From XN24 sp047921395 (GTDB lineage: Bacteria; Pseudomonadota; Gammaproteobacteria; Steroidobacterales; XN24), in contig JBLRWH010000033.1 in assembly GCA_047921395.1 (NCBI GenBank), forward strand, positions 1 through 27,367: DNA of 27,367 bases. Direction: 5' to 3'. This document shows positions 1 to 5,097 of the stretch, one piece after another. Numbering within the stretch: position 1 is the stretch's first letter; the number at the start of each line of letters is the position of its first letter. The notes under the pieces are model-generated. The model saw nothing but the letters and a program-made list of their open reading frames with translations. It was not told the origin of the DNA and ran no database searches. Position numbers and translations under genes: made by a program.

Positions 1-1
1 G

Positions 2-241
2 CTGGATCGCCAGGTGACCGTGCTGCAGGCGGTGACCGCGAGCTGGCTGGTGGTGCTCAAGAACCCGGTGGTGATGGCGTGCTGGGCCGCGTTGATCGCG
101 CTGCTGTCGCTGGCGGGGATCGGCCTGTTCCTGCTGGGCAGCCTGGTCGTCGTGCCGCTCCTCGGCCACGCCAGCTGGCATGCGTACACGGACACGCTGG
201 ACACCGAGGCGCTGCCGGAGCGTGTGCGGGGGACGCCGTGA
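2..241 (+). CDS. Integral membrane protein, DUF2189-like, C-terminal part (5' end outside window)
   Basis: The reading frame is open from the first bases (L-D-R-Q-V-T-V-L-Q...), so the true start lies before the window. The visible 79 residues contain one long hydrophobic stretch, roughly residues 23-55, followed by a polar tail G-H-A-S-W-H-A-Y. A C-terminal membrane helix followed by a GHASWHAY-like motif recalls the DUF2189 family of predicted inner-membrane proteins, whose function is unknown. The stop codon overlaps the GTG start of the next gene (GTGA), which suggests translational coupling. The family name comes from memory of the motif and is moderately sure; the membrane character is clear. 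Confidence 0.6.
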   Translation: MDRQVTVLQAVTASWLVVLKNPVVMACWAALIALLSLAGIGLFLLGSLVVVPLLGHASWHAYTDTLDTEALPERVRGTP

Positions 242-462
242 TCTACGGCGACCTGTTCGGCTTCACGGAGCAGCAGATCTCCTGGTTCGGCCTGACCTTC
301 GGCCTCACGGCGTTCATGCTCTACATGCTGTTCATCATCGGCCAGCTCGCCTACCAGTCGAAGGCCGGGCTGTTCGGCACCTTCGTGCTGTTCCTGGTCC
401 TCGCGCTCGGCATCCTGGGCTTCGTGGCGAAGCTGGTGATCCAGTGGGTGCTGGATATTTGA
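238..462 (+). CDS. DUF2788 family small membrane protein
   Basis: This 74-residue protein starts at a GTG that overlaps the upstream stop. A longer open frame from position 79 exists, but its N-terminal part only shadows the upstream gene. The protein has two hydrophobic segments (about residues 15-36 and 46-70) separated by a short loop with the motif A-Y-Q-S-K-A-G-x-F-G-T-F. That loop and the ~70-residue length are typical of DUF2788, a conserved proteobacterial inner-membrane family of unknown function. It forms a two-gene unit with the upstream membrane protein. A 20-bp palindrome follows 10 bp after the stop. Confidence 0.8.
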   Translation: MIYGDLFGFTEQQISWFGLTFGLTAFMLYMLFIIGQLAYQSKAGLFGTFVLFLVLALGILGFVAKLVIQWVLDI

Positions 463-472
463 GGGGCTTGGG

Positions 473-492
473 CGCGTTTCCGCGGAAACGCG
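473..492. repeat. Perfect 20-bp palindrome, TTT/AAA type of the CCGCGG-centred family
   Basis: The sequence CGCGTTTCCGCGGAAACGCG is a perfect inverted repeat with no loop. It lies between the DUF2788 gene and the end of the convergent ParE-type toxin gene. The bases after it (GGAAGCAT...GCTCCGT) resemble the flank of the degraded copy at 1857-1872, so the repeat unit may be longer than the palindrome. It has no T-run, so it is not a classical terminator. Confidence 0.85.
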
Positions 493-514
493 GAAGCATT
501 ATCAGCTCCGTGCG

Positions 515-829
515 TTACCGACGGAGTCGGCCACGCCAGTAGCCCGGTCGTCGGGATTGATGGGCGACTGCGACTACAAGAACCTCATCCGAAAGCTCTT
601 GCACAACTACGTCATAAGGAAAACGCCTGAGAATCAGCCTTTTGGCGCCTTGGACACCGGGGGCCCCAGGCATTTTCGCAGGTCGGACAATGCCTTCTTC
701 GAGCAAGTCGAGGACCGCATCCAAGGCCCCGGCAAACTCCTGGCCCAGCCCCGGGTGTTCTTGCTCGTACCAAGCCGCGGCCTCAATCGCCTCTTCGGCG
801 GCAGCCTCATGGAGGCGCAGCCGGCCCAC
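515..829 (-). CDS. RelE/ParE-superfamily toxin
   Basis: This 104-residue protein begins with L-R-L-H-E-A-A-A-E-E-A-I-E-A-A-A-W-Y-E and ends V-V-A-V-A-H-Q-S-R-R-P-G-Y-W-R-x-R. That is the usual ParE-like layout: an N-terminal helix pair with WYE and G-L-G-x-E-F, then strands with F-P-Y and a final H-x-S-R-R-P-x-Y-W. ParE toxins poison gyrase, while RelE relatives cut mRNA on ribosomes; sequence alone does not decide which applies here. The GTG start shares its G with the TAG stop of the upstream antitoxin, so the pair is coupled. The length is normal and the gene looks intact. Confidence 0.85.
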   Translation of the reverse strand: MGRLRLHEAAAEEAIEAAAWYEQEHPGLGQEFAGALDAVLDLLEEGIVRPAKMPGAPGVQGAKRLILRRFPYDVVVQELSDEVLVVAVAHQSRRPGYWRGRLRR

Positions 830-1068
830 TACGGACGACCGATGCGCGCCTGCATTCGCCTCTGGAATTCAGCCCGGTCTATGAGCTTCGCGGTGCCGGC
901 CTCGATCTCGGCGAGCCGGCGGACGATTTCCAGGTCCCACGCGTCCCGCGCATCGCTATCTGCCGGCGCATCGAGGCTCGTAACGAGCGCATGCGCAAGT
1001 TCCGCTCGTTCCGCATTCGGGAGCGAAAGTGCGTCGGATCTCAGCTTGCTAAGGGTTTCGGTGCTCAT
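829..1068 (-). CDS. Addiction-module antitoxin partner of the ParE-type toxin
   Basis: The 79-residue protein starts M-S-T-E-T-L-S-K-L-R and carries the helical A-E-R-A-E-L-A-H-A-L-V-T-S-L-D segment found in the 'putative addiction module component' antitoxins (PF09720-like). The acidic, Arg-rich C-terminal half would bind the toxin. The frame is open further upstream, but ATG at 1068 gives the usual length and matches the start of the truncated homologue at 2446-2489. It overlaps the toxin start by one base. The short inverted repeat at 1086-1101, just upstream, is a plausible autoregulation site. Confidence 0.8.
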   Translation of the reverse strand: MSTETLSKLRSDALSLPNAERAELAHALVTSLDAPADSDARDAWDLEIVRRLAEIEAGTAKLIDRAEFQRRMQARIGRP

Positions 1069-1085
1069 GGCCTGAAGTCTATAAC

Positions 1086-1101
1086 GAAACGGACTCGTTT
1101 C
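1086..1101. promoter_or_regulatory. Inverted repeat upstream of the antitoxin gene, candidate operator
   Basis: GAAACG and CGTTTC form perfect 6-bp arms around a 4-base loop, ending 18 bp before the antitoxin ATG at 1068. Antitoxin operators are commonly such short palindromes. The role is inferred from position only. The right arm overlaps the stop codon of the upstream antitoxin-like gene. Confidence 0.4.
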
Positions 1102-1327
1102 AACGAAGCAGGCGCCGCGCTTCCGCAAATACGTCCTCGGCCGGGTAGTCGGGCAGCTCACCCTTGTCGAACGCGGCCACACGGCGCCCGATTTCCTGCG
1201 CCCATTGTGCCTCTACCTCGGCAACGGGCAGGTGAAGCGATTCGAGCAAGGACTCGGCGAGTTTGGCCCGATCCTCGGGACTCAACGCTCGAGCGGATTC
1301 CTCGAGTTCCTTAAGCAACGATCCCAT
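1100..1327 (-). CDS. Orphan addiction-module antitoxin
   Basis: The protein has 75 residues, with L-S-P-E-D-R-A-K-L-A-E-S-L-L-E-S-L-H near the N-terminus and a W-A-Q-E-I-G-R-R middle. This is the PF09720-like antitoxin pattern (x-x-E-R-x-x-L-A-E-x-L-L-x-S-L). A good ribosome site (GGAGG) lies 7 bases before the ATG. The toxin gene that should follow is missing: only 31 bp separate its stop from the next antitoxin start. It may be a degraded module, or it could cross-talk with a neighbouring toxin. A 27-bp piece of this gene is found again at 2301-2327. Confidence 0.75.
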   Translation of the reverse strand: MGSLLKELEESARALSPEDRAKLAESLLESLHLPVAEVEAQWAQEIGRRVAAFDKGELPDYPAEDVFAEARRLLR

Positions 1328-1373
1328 CTTCTGCCTCCGGTGAATGGGGCGCCAGAGTTGATGCCTAACATGG

Positions 1374-1485
1374 TACGACGAAGCGCTGATCGCCGCTAAG
1401 ACCTAGAATCTCCCCAATTTTCGCGGAAACGCTTCTCACATTGCAGAGCGCTTCATGGGTGGGCGGGACGTCTCCGCGGAGACGC
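1374..1485. repeat. Composite repeat with two palindromes (copy A)
   Basis: The unit begins with a 26-bp box (1374-1399) that matches 1815-1840 at 21 of 26 positions. It continues into GCTAAG...GAATCTC and a degenerate TTT/AAA-type half palindrome (1418-1432). It ends with the perfect 16-bp palindrome CGTCTCCGCGGAGACG at 1469-1484. The stretch 1422-1485 is collinear, without gaps, with 2327-2390 at about 56 of 64 bases. It lies between an orphan antitoxin gene and a damaged TA pair. No gene is seen in 1328-1501. Confidence 0.75.
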
Positions 1486-1501
1486 CCCACCGCGGCCCCT
1501 G

Positions 1502-1585
1502 TCACCCCATACCACGGCCAGGCTCAAGACTGTGATGGAAGACGGCAACGACCAGGACGTTGTTGAGCTCAACCCGGTGGATCAC
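1502..1585 (-). pseudogene. ParE-type toxin, internally deleted to 27 codons
   Basis: A GTG overlapping the antitoxin stop (GTGA) opens a 27-codon frame: M-I-H-R-V-E-L, then N-N-V-L-V-V-A-V-F-H-H-S-L-E-P-G-R. The second part matches the C-terminal strand of ParE/RelE toxins (V-x-V-x-A-V-x-H-x-S-R-x-P), and the first part could be the toxin's first residues. About 60-70 residues of toxin core are missing, so it should be inactive. The position directly behind an antitoxin gene supports the assignment. Confidence 0.65.
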
Positions 1586-1803
1586 GGAGTACGCAATAGC
1601 TCATCCCGCACCTGCGCCCAGGGAATCGCCGAGCCAGGATCAGCGTCATGCTCCGCCAGGCGTCGCCGAAGCTCGTGCCGCTGCGCCTCGGTAAGCTCGA
1701 CTGACCCCGGCGCATCTGCGGCGATGCTATCCCAGATGTCGCCGACAAGCTGGATGCGCTCGGCAACAGACAGCTTGAGAATCTCTGCCTTGGATGTGCT
1801 CAT
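1582..1803 (-). CDS. Addiction-module antitoxin (partner toxin deleted)
   Basis: The protein has 73 residues: an N-terminal helix K-A-E-I-L-K-L-S-V-A-E-R-I-Q-L-V-G-D-I-W-D-S-I-A and a C-terminal R-L-A-E-H-D-A-D-P-G-S-A-I-P-W-A-Q-V-R-D-E-L. The motifs L-S-x-x-E-R-I-x-L-x-x-D-I-W-D-S-I and P-W-x-x-V-R are strong signatures of the PF09720 antitoxins that pair with ParE-like toxins. The partner survives only as the 27-codon stub that overlaps its stop. A copy of the 26-bp box found at 1374 lies 11 bp upstream of its ATG. Confidence 0.85.
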   Translation of the reverse strand: MSTSKAEILKLSVAERIQLVGDIWDSIAADAPGSVELTEAQRHELRRRLAEHDADPGSAIPWAQVRDELLRTP

Positions 1804-1814
1804 GTGACCGATTC

Positions 1815-1872
1815 TACGACGAACCTAGGATCTCCGCTAAGTCGCGGAATCTCTCGCGTTTCGGCAGAAACG
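1815..1872. repeat. Composite repeat with degraded palindrome (copy B)
   Basis: A 26-bp box (1815-1840) matches 1374-1399 at 21 of 26 bases. GCTAAGT...GAATCTCTCG then leads into CGTTTCGGCAGAAACG (1857-1872), a palindrome of the TTT/AAA type with one mismatched pair. The leader from GCTAAGT to the palindrome is shared with the copy at 15219-15255. It sits in the promoter side of the antitoxin gene at 1582-1803. Confidence 0.7.
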
Positions 1873-1938
1873 GCTGCATGCCGGCTCCGTAACCCCATAT
1901 CCTGCCAGCCGCCGGAGGGAGTCAGGGAATGTTGAAAT

Positions 1939-1958
1939 ATGTATCATTATTGATACAT
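1939..1958. promoter_or_regulatory. Strong operator-like inverted repeat upstream of the XRE gene
   Basis: ATGTATCA and TGATACAT are perfect 8-bp arms around TTAT. This AT-rich palindrome lies 44 bp before the GTG start of the helix-turn-helix gene at 2003 and is the expected binding site for that dimeric repressor. The role is inferred; the symmetry is seen directly. Confidence 0.7.
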
Positions 1959-2002
1959 TCGACCCTGGCCAGGCGAAGACTGGCCGACATCAGGAGAAAC
2001 GG

Positions 2003-2296
2003 GTGAACAGAAAAAAGCTCGGCAGCAACTTTGACGAGTTTCTCGAGGCGGAGGGACTTCGAGAAACAGCCACGGCGGTAGCCGCGAAGCGGGTGATCGC
2101 TTTCCAGCTCGCCAACGCAATGAACGCCAAGGGACTGACCAAGGCCGAAATGGCCCGGCGCATGGGCACCAGCCGGGCGGCGCTGGAGCGGCTGCTTGAT
2201 CCGGACAATGCCTCGGTCACGCTGCTGACGCTGCAGAATGCTGCGCGGGCGGTCGGCGGGAAACTCGAGATCAGGTTTACTCGGGTGTCGGCCTGA
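2003..2296 (+). CDS. XRE/Cro-type helix-turn-helix antitoxin or regulator (orphan)
   Basis: The 97-residue protein has a central helix-turn-helix: M-N-A-K-G-L-T-K-A-E-M-A-R-R-M-G-T-S-R-A-A-L-E-R-L-L (about residues 40-65), followed by L-Q-N-A-A-R-A-V-G-G-K-L-E-I-R-F. This layout is common in HigA-like antitoxins and small XRE repressors. GTG is used as start, after an AGGAGA site. No toxin-sized frame is visible immediately upstream or downstream, where degraded TA pieces and repeats lie instead. It probably represses itself through the palindrome at 1939-1958. Confidence 0.8.
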   Translation: MNRKKLGSNFDEFLEAEGLRETATAVAAKRVIAFQLANAMNAKGLTKAEMARRMGTSRAALERLLDPDNASVTLLTLQNAARAVGGKLEIRFTRVSA

Positions 2297-2300
2297 TCAG

Positions 2301-2390
2301 GCAAGGGGCAGGTGAAGCGATTCGAGCGCGGAAACGCGTCTCACGTTGCGGAACGCTGCAAGGGCTGGCGGGACGTCTCCGCGGAGACGC
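2301..2390. repeat. Antitoxin scrap fused to composite palindromic repeat (copy C)
   Basis: Positions 2301-2327 match 1221-1247, inside the antitoxin gene at 1100-1327, at 26 of 27 bases. Positions 2327-2390 then match 1422-1485 without gaps. The segment holds a TTT/AAA-type half palindrome, a degraded inner one (CGTTGCGGAACG) and the perfect CGTCTCCGCGGAGACG at 2374-2389. In the first locus these two parts are about 175 bp apart; here they are joined, so a deletion or recombination joined them at the repeat. Confidence 0.7.
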
Positions 2391-2445
2391 GCCGCCCCGG
2401 CCGTGGGGGGTCCACTGGAGATTCGGATTAGCGAACGCCGAACTG

Positions 2446-2489
2446 GAAAGTGCGTCGGATCTCAGGTTGCTAAGGGTTTCGGTGCTCAT
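2446..2489 (-). pseudogene. N-terminal scrap of a ParE-module antitoxin
   Basis: ATG at 2489 opens M-S-T-E-T-L-S-N-L-R-S-D-A-L-S, which matches the start of the antitoxin at 829-1068 (M-S-T-E-T-L-S-K-L-R-S-D-A-L-S) and shares its upstream sequence nearly base for base. After about 15 residues the similarity ends abruptly. The frame continues without meaning, so this is a truncated duplicate. Confidence 0.7.
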
Positions 2490-2653
2490 GGCCTGAAGTC
2501 TATGACGAAGCGCAGTGCCTCGACATGTAACGCGTTGATGGTCTTTAAGACCTCTTCGAGAAACTCGTCCCCGAGTCCCTCGCGTTTCCTTTCGTACCAG
2601 TGAAACCCATCGGTGATATCAGCTTCCGCTTCCCTGCGGATGATGAGTCGCAA
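2486..2653 (-). pseudogene. Truncated ParE-type toxin (N-terminal half)
   Basis: The 55-codon frame reads L-I-I-R-R-E-A-E-A-D-I-T-D-G-F-H-W-Y-E-R-K-R-E-G-L-G-D-E-F-L-E-E-V, a textbook ParE N-terminal half (A-E-x-D-I-x-x-x-x-x-W-Y-E, then G-L-G-x-E-F). A TTG start fits, with AGGAG 7 bases upstream inside the end of the preceding antitoxin scrap. After about residue 45 the ParE pattern is lost and the frame ends at the next antitoxin scrap (ATGA overlap). The catalytic C-terminal strands are absent. Confidence 0.75.
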
Positions 2654-2656
2654 CGC

Positions 2657-2707
2657 TCAACTCCTCTTGAGGATTCTCGCCTTGACCTCGGGCCAGGGAG
2701 AGCCGGC
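2657..2707 (-). pseudogene. C-terminal scrap of an addiction-module antitoxin
   Basis: The last codons before a TGA read A-G-S-P-W-P-E-V-K-A-R-I-L-K-R-S, matching the tail of PF09720-like antitoxins (compare P-G-S-A-I-P-W-A-Q-V-R-D-E-L in the gene at 1582-1803). The stop lies 3 bp before the TTG of the truncated toxin, the normal spacing of such a pair. Everything upstream is replaced by the tail of an XRE gene in the opposite direction, with the junction at 2705-2707. Confidence 0.6.
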
Positions 2708-2792
2708 CTTGGTGTCGCTTGACCAAGAAGTCGAAATCATCGTCCGTCCGGCACGCCGCTCGCAGACAGCCGGGATTACGGTTGCTGCCTAG
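2706..2792 (+). pseudogene. C-terminal scrap of an XRE-type antitoxin
   Basis: The frame A-L-V-S-L-D-Q-E-V-E-I-I-V-R-P-A-R-R-S-Q-T-A-G-I-T-V-A-A-stop matches the last 28 residues of the XRE protein at 7551-7871 at 25 of 28 positions. No helix-turn-helix part precedes it: similarity begins exactly where the opposite-strand antitoxin scrap ends. Its stop overlaps the stop of the DUF2442 gene. Confidence 0.8.
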
Positions 2793-3055
2793 CGCGCCCG
2801 ACTCTTGAGCGGGAAACGCTCGGGGTGGCGGATGGTCTCCAGGCCGAGATCGACATCCAGGTCGGGCCAGTAAAGGTGCCCCGGCACAGGCTCCTCGATG
2901 CGCGACAGCGCGTCGACCGATGCGCCCTGGAACCATGGGAAGTCATCGAAGGGCATGAACAGCTCTTCTCCGCGCAGCAGCAGCCACACGCCGTGCGGCG
3001 AGACCTGGGTAACTTCAACCGTTGAAGTGCTTGTGCCACGCGGCGATGAGCTCAT
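2789..3055 (-). CDS. DUF2442 family protein
   Basis: The protein has 88 residues from ATG 3055: V-E-V-T-Q-V-S-P-H-G-V-W-L-L-L-R-G-E-E-L-F-M-P-F-D-D-F-P-W-F, then W-P-D-L-D-V-D-L-G-L-E-T-I-R-H-P-E-R-F-P. The F-D-x-F-P-W-F motif and the closing D-L-D-V-D-L motif are diagnostic for DUF2442. These small proteins are usually encoded next to DUF4160 proteins, as here, and the pair is suspected to be a TA-like module, with no settled biochemical role that I know. Its start lies within the end of the DUF4160 gene, so the two are coupled. Confidence 0.85.
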   Translation of the reverse strand: MSSSPRGTSTSTVEVTQVSPHGVWLLLRGEELFMPFDDFPWFQGASVDALSRIEEPVPGHLYWPDLDVDLGLETIRHPERFPLKSRAR

Positions 3056-3254
3056 CGTAGTGCTCCTCAATGATCTGCTCGCACGTTTTCAATTGTGCTC
3101 GCGACAGGCGGAAATTCCTAGCAAGCTCGACATCCGGTTCGAGCCAGAACTTGGCCTCTCCCGAGGAACACAAGACATGCACATGCATGCGCGGCTCCTC
3201 TCTCGAGAAAAAGAGAAACCGGTAACCTCGGGCGCGGAAGATCGTTGGGCTCAT
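3015..3254 (-). CDS. DUF4160 family protein
   Basis: The protein has 79 residues: M-S-P-T-I-F-R-A-R-G-Y-R-F-L-F-F-S-R-E-E-P-R-M-H-V-H-V, then E-A-K-F-W-L-E-P-D-V-E-L-A and I-I-E-E-H-Y-D-E-L-I-A-A-W-H-K-H-F. The S-x-E-x-x-R-x-H-V-H-V motif followed by A-K-F-W-L-x-P is the DUF4160 signature. It overlaps the start of the DUF2442 gene by 41 bp. Its start lies inside the reading frame of the upstream Phd/YefM-like antitoxin, which suggests the upstream gene lost its own end. Confidence 0.85.
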   Translation of the reverse strand: MSPTIFRARGYRFLFFSREEPRMHVHVLCSSGEAKFWLEPDVELARNFRLSRAQLKTCEQIIEEHYDELIAAWHKHFNG

Positions 3255-3447
3255 GCTCCATCGATTCCCGCACCCCGGGGACGGAGAGCAGGAAGAGCGT
3301 CTCCTGGATCGCCTCCCAGTCCTCCTCGGATACCAGCACTGCGTTGTTGCGCTTGCCGGAGATCAGCAGCGGCTGGTGCGACGATGCGGCCTCGTCGATC
3401 AGGCGGTACAGGTTGGCCCGCGCCTCGCTGGCGGTGATTGCAGTCAT
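3118..3447 (-). pseudogene. Phd/YefM-type antitoxin with lost C-terminus
   Basis: From ATG 3447 (GGAGAG upstream) the frame reads M-T-A-I-T-A-S-E-A-R-A-N-L-Y-R-L-I-D-E-A, then P-L-L-I-S-G-K-R-N-N-A-V-L-V-S-E-E-D-W-E-A-I-Q-E-T-L-F-L-L. This is a clean Phd/YefM DNA-binding and dimer domain through about residue 63. From there on the frame overlaps the DUF4160 gene out of register and is not antitoxin-like. The toxin-binding tail and any YoeB/RelE toxin gene are missing. The first part could still make a DNA-binding protein that controls the following DUF4160/DUF2442 pair. Confidence 0.7.
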
Positions 3448-3483
3448 GTCGTCTCTCCGGTCCGCCATGCGACGGATCAATGG

Positions 3484-3505
3484 TACGTATTTACGTACGT
3501 ACGTT
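3484..3505. promoter_or_regulatory. TACGTA-rich operator region of the YefM-like gene
   Basis: The region contains TACGTATTTACGTACGTACG, including the perfect 12-bp palindrome ACGTACGTACGT at 3493-3504. It lies about 37-60 bp upstream of the antitoxin ATG at 3447 on the minus strand. Phd/YefM operators are often short TAC/GTA palindromes, so this is a likely binding site; function is inferred. Confidence 0.55.
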
Positions 3506-3619
3506 AAGAAGTACGGATGATGCCCGCGCGTGGAGTGGGGGTCGCCGGCGGGTATGCCGCCGATGGCGCACCAGGAACAATTCTTGCCATCAACTGAGTA
3601 CGGCCTTACCATGCATGAC

Positions 3620-3898
3620 ATGGCCATATCAACGATAAAGTCCACCTATTCCCTCGATCCGCAGACGGTCCGGGACCTGGAACGACTCGCCCGCAAGTAC
3701 GGCACCTCGAAGTCGGACGTCCTGCGGCGCGCGGTCCAGGCGCTGGCGGCCCAGGAGGGGTCTCCGGAAACGCAAGGCCTGCTGGCGCTCGAAAAATTGC
3801 AGAAACGGGTCGGCCTGTCGGCGGATCAGGCCGAGGCCTGGGCCGCGGAGGTGCGCAGCGAACGCGCCCGGATGGGACGCGGCCAAGCCGATGACTGA
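3620..3898 (+). CDS. Ribbon-helix-helix antitoxin of a PIN toxin (copy 1)
   Basis: The 92-residue protein reads T-I-K-S-T-Y-S-L-D-P-Q-T-V-R-D-L-E-R-L-A-R-K-Y-G-T-S-K-S-D-V-L-R-R-A-V at residues 4-38. This is the CopG/Arc type pattern: one strand for DNA contact, then two helices with G-T-S-K-S-D. The ATG at 3620 is chosen because it matches the start of the paralogue at 12524; the frame is open upstream. Its last 8 bp overlap the PIN toxin start. An earlier start is possible, but the upstream residues are not conserved. Confidence 0.85.
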   Translation: MAISTIKSTYSLDPQTVRDLERLARKYGTSKSDVLRRAVQALAAQEGSPETQGLLALEKLQKRVGLSADQAEAWAAEVRSERARMGRGQADD

Positions 3899-4277
3899 CG
3901 CCGCGATTCACCTCGATACCTGCTTCCTCATTCGCGCCCTGGTGCCGGGCACGGATGCGGATCGTCGCCTGCGCGGCTGGCTGCGGGCAGGTCATCGGCT
4001 CAGCATGGACTCGATCGCCTGGACCGAGTTTCTGTGCGGACCCTTGGCGGCGGAGGAGCGCCTGTTGGCCGAGCAGATCGTGACCGAGCGGGTGGGCTTC
4101 AGCGAGGACGATGCGCGCCGCGCTGCCGAGTTCTTCAACACCACCGGGCGTCGCCGCGGCACCCTCGCCGACTGCATGATCGCCGCGGCGGCCGCGGGGC
4201 GCGACGCGGCGCTCGCGACGCTGAACCGGGATGACTTTCTGTGCTTCGAGGCGCTGGGGCTGAAGCTGGCGGGCTGA
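3891..4277 (+). CDS. PIN-domain ribonuclease toxin, VapC-like (copy 1)
   Basis: The 128-residue protein has the acidic residues expected of a PIN nuclease: D9 in I-H-L-D-T-C-F-L-I, E46 in W-T-E-F, D94 in T-L-A-D-C-M-I-A-A and D114 in T-L-N-R-D-D-F. VapC toxins cut tRNA or rRNA with Mg2+ and are blocked by the antitoxin encoded just upstream. All four acids are present and the length is normal, so it should be functional. A close paralogue lies at 12795-13178 with the same gene order and the same 8-bp overlap. Confidence 0.9.
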   Translation: MTDAAIHLDTCFLIRALVPGTDADRRLRGWLRAGHRLSMDSIAWTEFLCGPLAAEERLLAEQIVTERVGFSEDDARRAAEFFNTTGRRRGTLADCMIAAAAAGRDAALATLNRDDFLCFEALGLKLAG

Positions 4278-4300
4278 CGGTCAACACTCTGGAAGCGCGC

Positions 4301-4957
4301 TCAGCCCCCCTCTAGCATCCTCCTCAGCCGCCGCGCGGCACTCGAGAACTTCACCTGCGCGGGAGCGAAAGCCTCGGGATCGTAAGGGCCCCTTCGCCAT
4401 GGATTGCCGCCCAGCCACTGCAGCAATGCCTCGCGCTCGGGATGGTTCGGGTCGGCCAGCGCATGCAGCAGGTCGAAGTAGCCGGGCGGGCCGCCGCAAT
4501 CCTCCGGCGGACAGGCGCGCTCCCCGGCAATGCAGCGCGGATATTTTGTGCCCTTGATGCGCGGCTCGACGGCCACCAGCGTGACGTCGTGGCGCCAGTC
4601 GTCGCCGAAGTCGTACCAGTACATTGCGCGGTCGCCGGGCGCGCGGAAGTACAGCGCGACCGGCTCCTCCCAGCTGGGCAGGGTCTCGCTCCCGAACTCG
4701 TCGTCGGGGATGCCGATCCTGAACGACTGGCCGGCCGGCGACAGCGACAGGCTGAACTCGTGCAGGTGGTAGTCCAGCCAGCCCATGGCGTCCTGGATGG
4801 CCACGTGCAATTCCCAGAAGCTGGCGCTGGCGGGAATCTCGATCATCCGCCAGATCGGCGGCTCGATGTCGCGCAGCCGGACGTCGAAGCGGTAGATCGT
4901 GGAACGCGGGGATGGCCTTGAACTGTTCATTTCTTCACGCTCTGATCGGTTTCGCAT
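4301..4957 (-). CDS. Plasmid pRiA4b ORF-3 family protein
   Basis: The 218-residue protein contains Y-R-F-D-V-R-L-R-D-I-E-P-P-I-W-R-M-I-E-I-P at about residues 22-42. It continues with F-W-E-L-H-V-A-I-Q-D-A-M-G-W, H-L-H-E-F, Y-W-Y-D-F-G-D-D-W-R-H-D-V and C-P-P-E-D-C-G-G-P-P-G-Y. These are the hallmark motifs of the pRiA4b ORF-3-like family (PF07929), named after an Agrobacterium plasmid gene; the biochemical role is unknown. ATG 4957 gives the longest form; ATG 4930 (M-N-S-S-R) is an alternative with a weak ribosome site. It converges with the PIN toxin gene. Confidence 0.9.
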   Translation of the reverse strand: MRNRSEREEMNSSRPSPRSTIYRFDVRLRDIEPPIWRMIEIPASASFWELHVAIQDAMGWLDYHLHEFSLSLSPAGQSFRIGIPDDEFGSETLPSWEEPVALYFRAPGDRAMYWYDFGDDWRHDVTLVAVEPRIKGTKYPRCIAGERACPPEDCGGPPGYFDLLHALADPNHPEREALLQWLGGNPWRRGPYDPEAFAPAQVKFSSAARRLRRMLEGG

Positions 4958-4974
4958 GGCTGCGCTTTTTTACC

Positions 4975-5010
4975 AGGTTGAAGAATATCCCTGAACCCCT
5001 GTTTCGGTGA
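4975..5010 (+). pseudogene. Scrap of a FitA-type antitoxin
   Basis: The codons R-L-K-N-I-P-E-P-L-F-R-stop match L-K-N-I-P-E-P-L-Y-R near the start of the FitA-like antitoxin at 5766. The DNA is nearly identical (22 of 23 bases from TTGAAGAA to CCCCTGT). It has no start or remainder. It is a short leftover of a duplicated fitA gene. Confidence 0.6.
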
Positions 5011-5066
5011 ACCTGGAGGGAGGAGGCCCCGAGCTTGCCAAAGACCTTTTTAAAGACCTATTATTC

Positions 5067-5094
5067 GGTCTCTTTAGACTCTCCAGAAGAGACC
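5067..5094. promoter_or_regulatory. Inverted repeat over the ribosome-binding region of the stbD-like gene
   Basis: GGTCTCT (5067-5073) and AGAGACC (5088-5094) are perfect 7-bp arms around a 14-base loop, ending 3 bp before the antitoxin ATG. It could be the autoregulatory operator, or an RNA hairpin that limits translation because the right arm contains the AGAGA near the start. Which one applies is not decided by sequence. Confidence 0.5.
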
Positions 5095-5097
5095 AGC

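Noticed and set aside
473..2389. CRISPR array or integron attC sites
   Set aside because: Repeats are irregularly spaced, not 25-40 bp with constant spacers. Gene cassettes lie on both strands, no integrase is seen, and the palindromes lack the attC layout.
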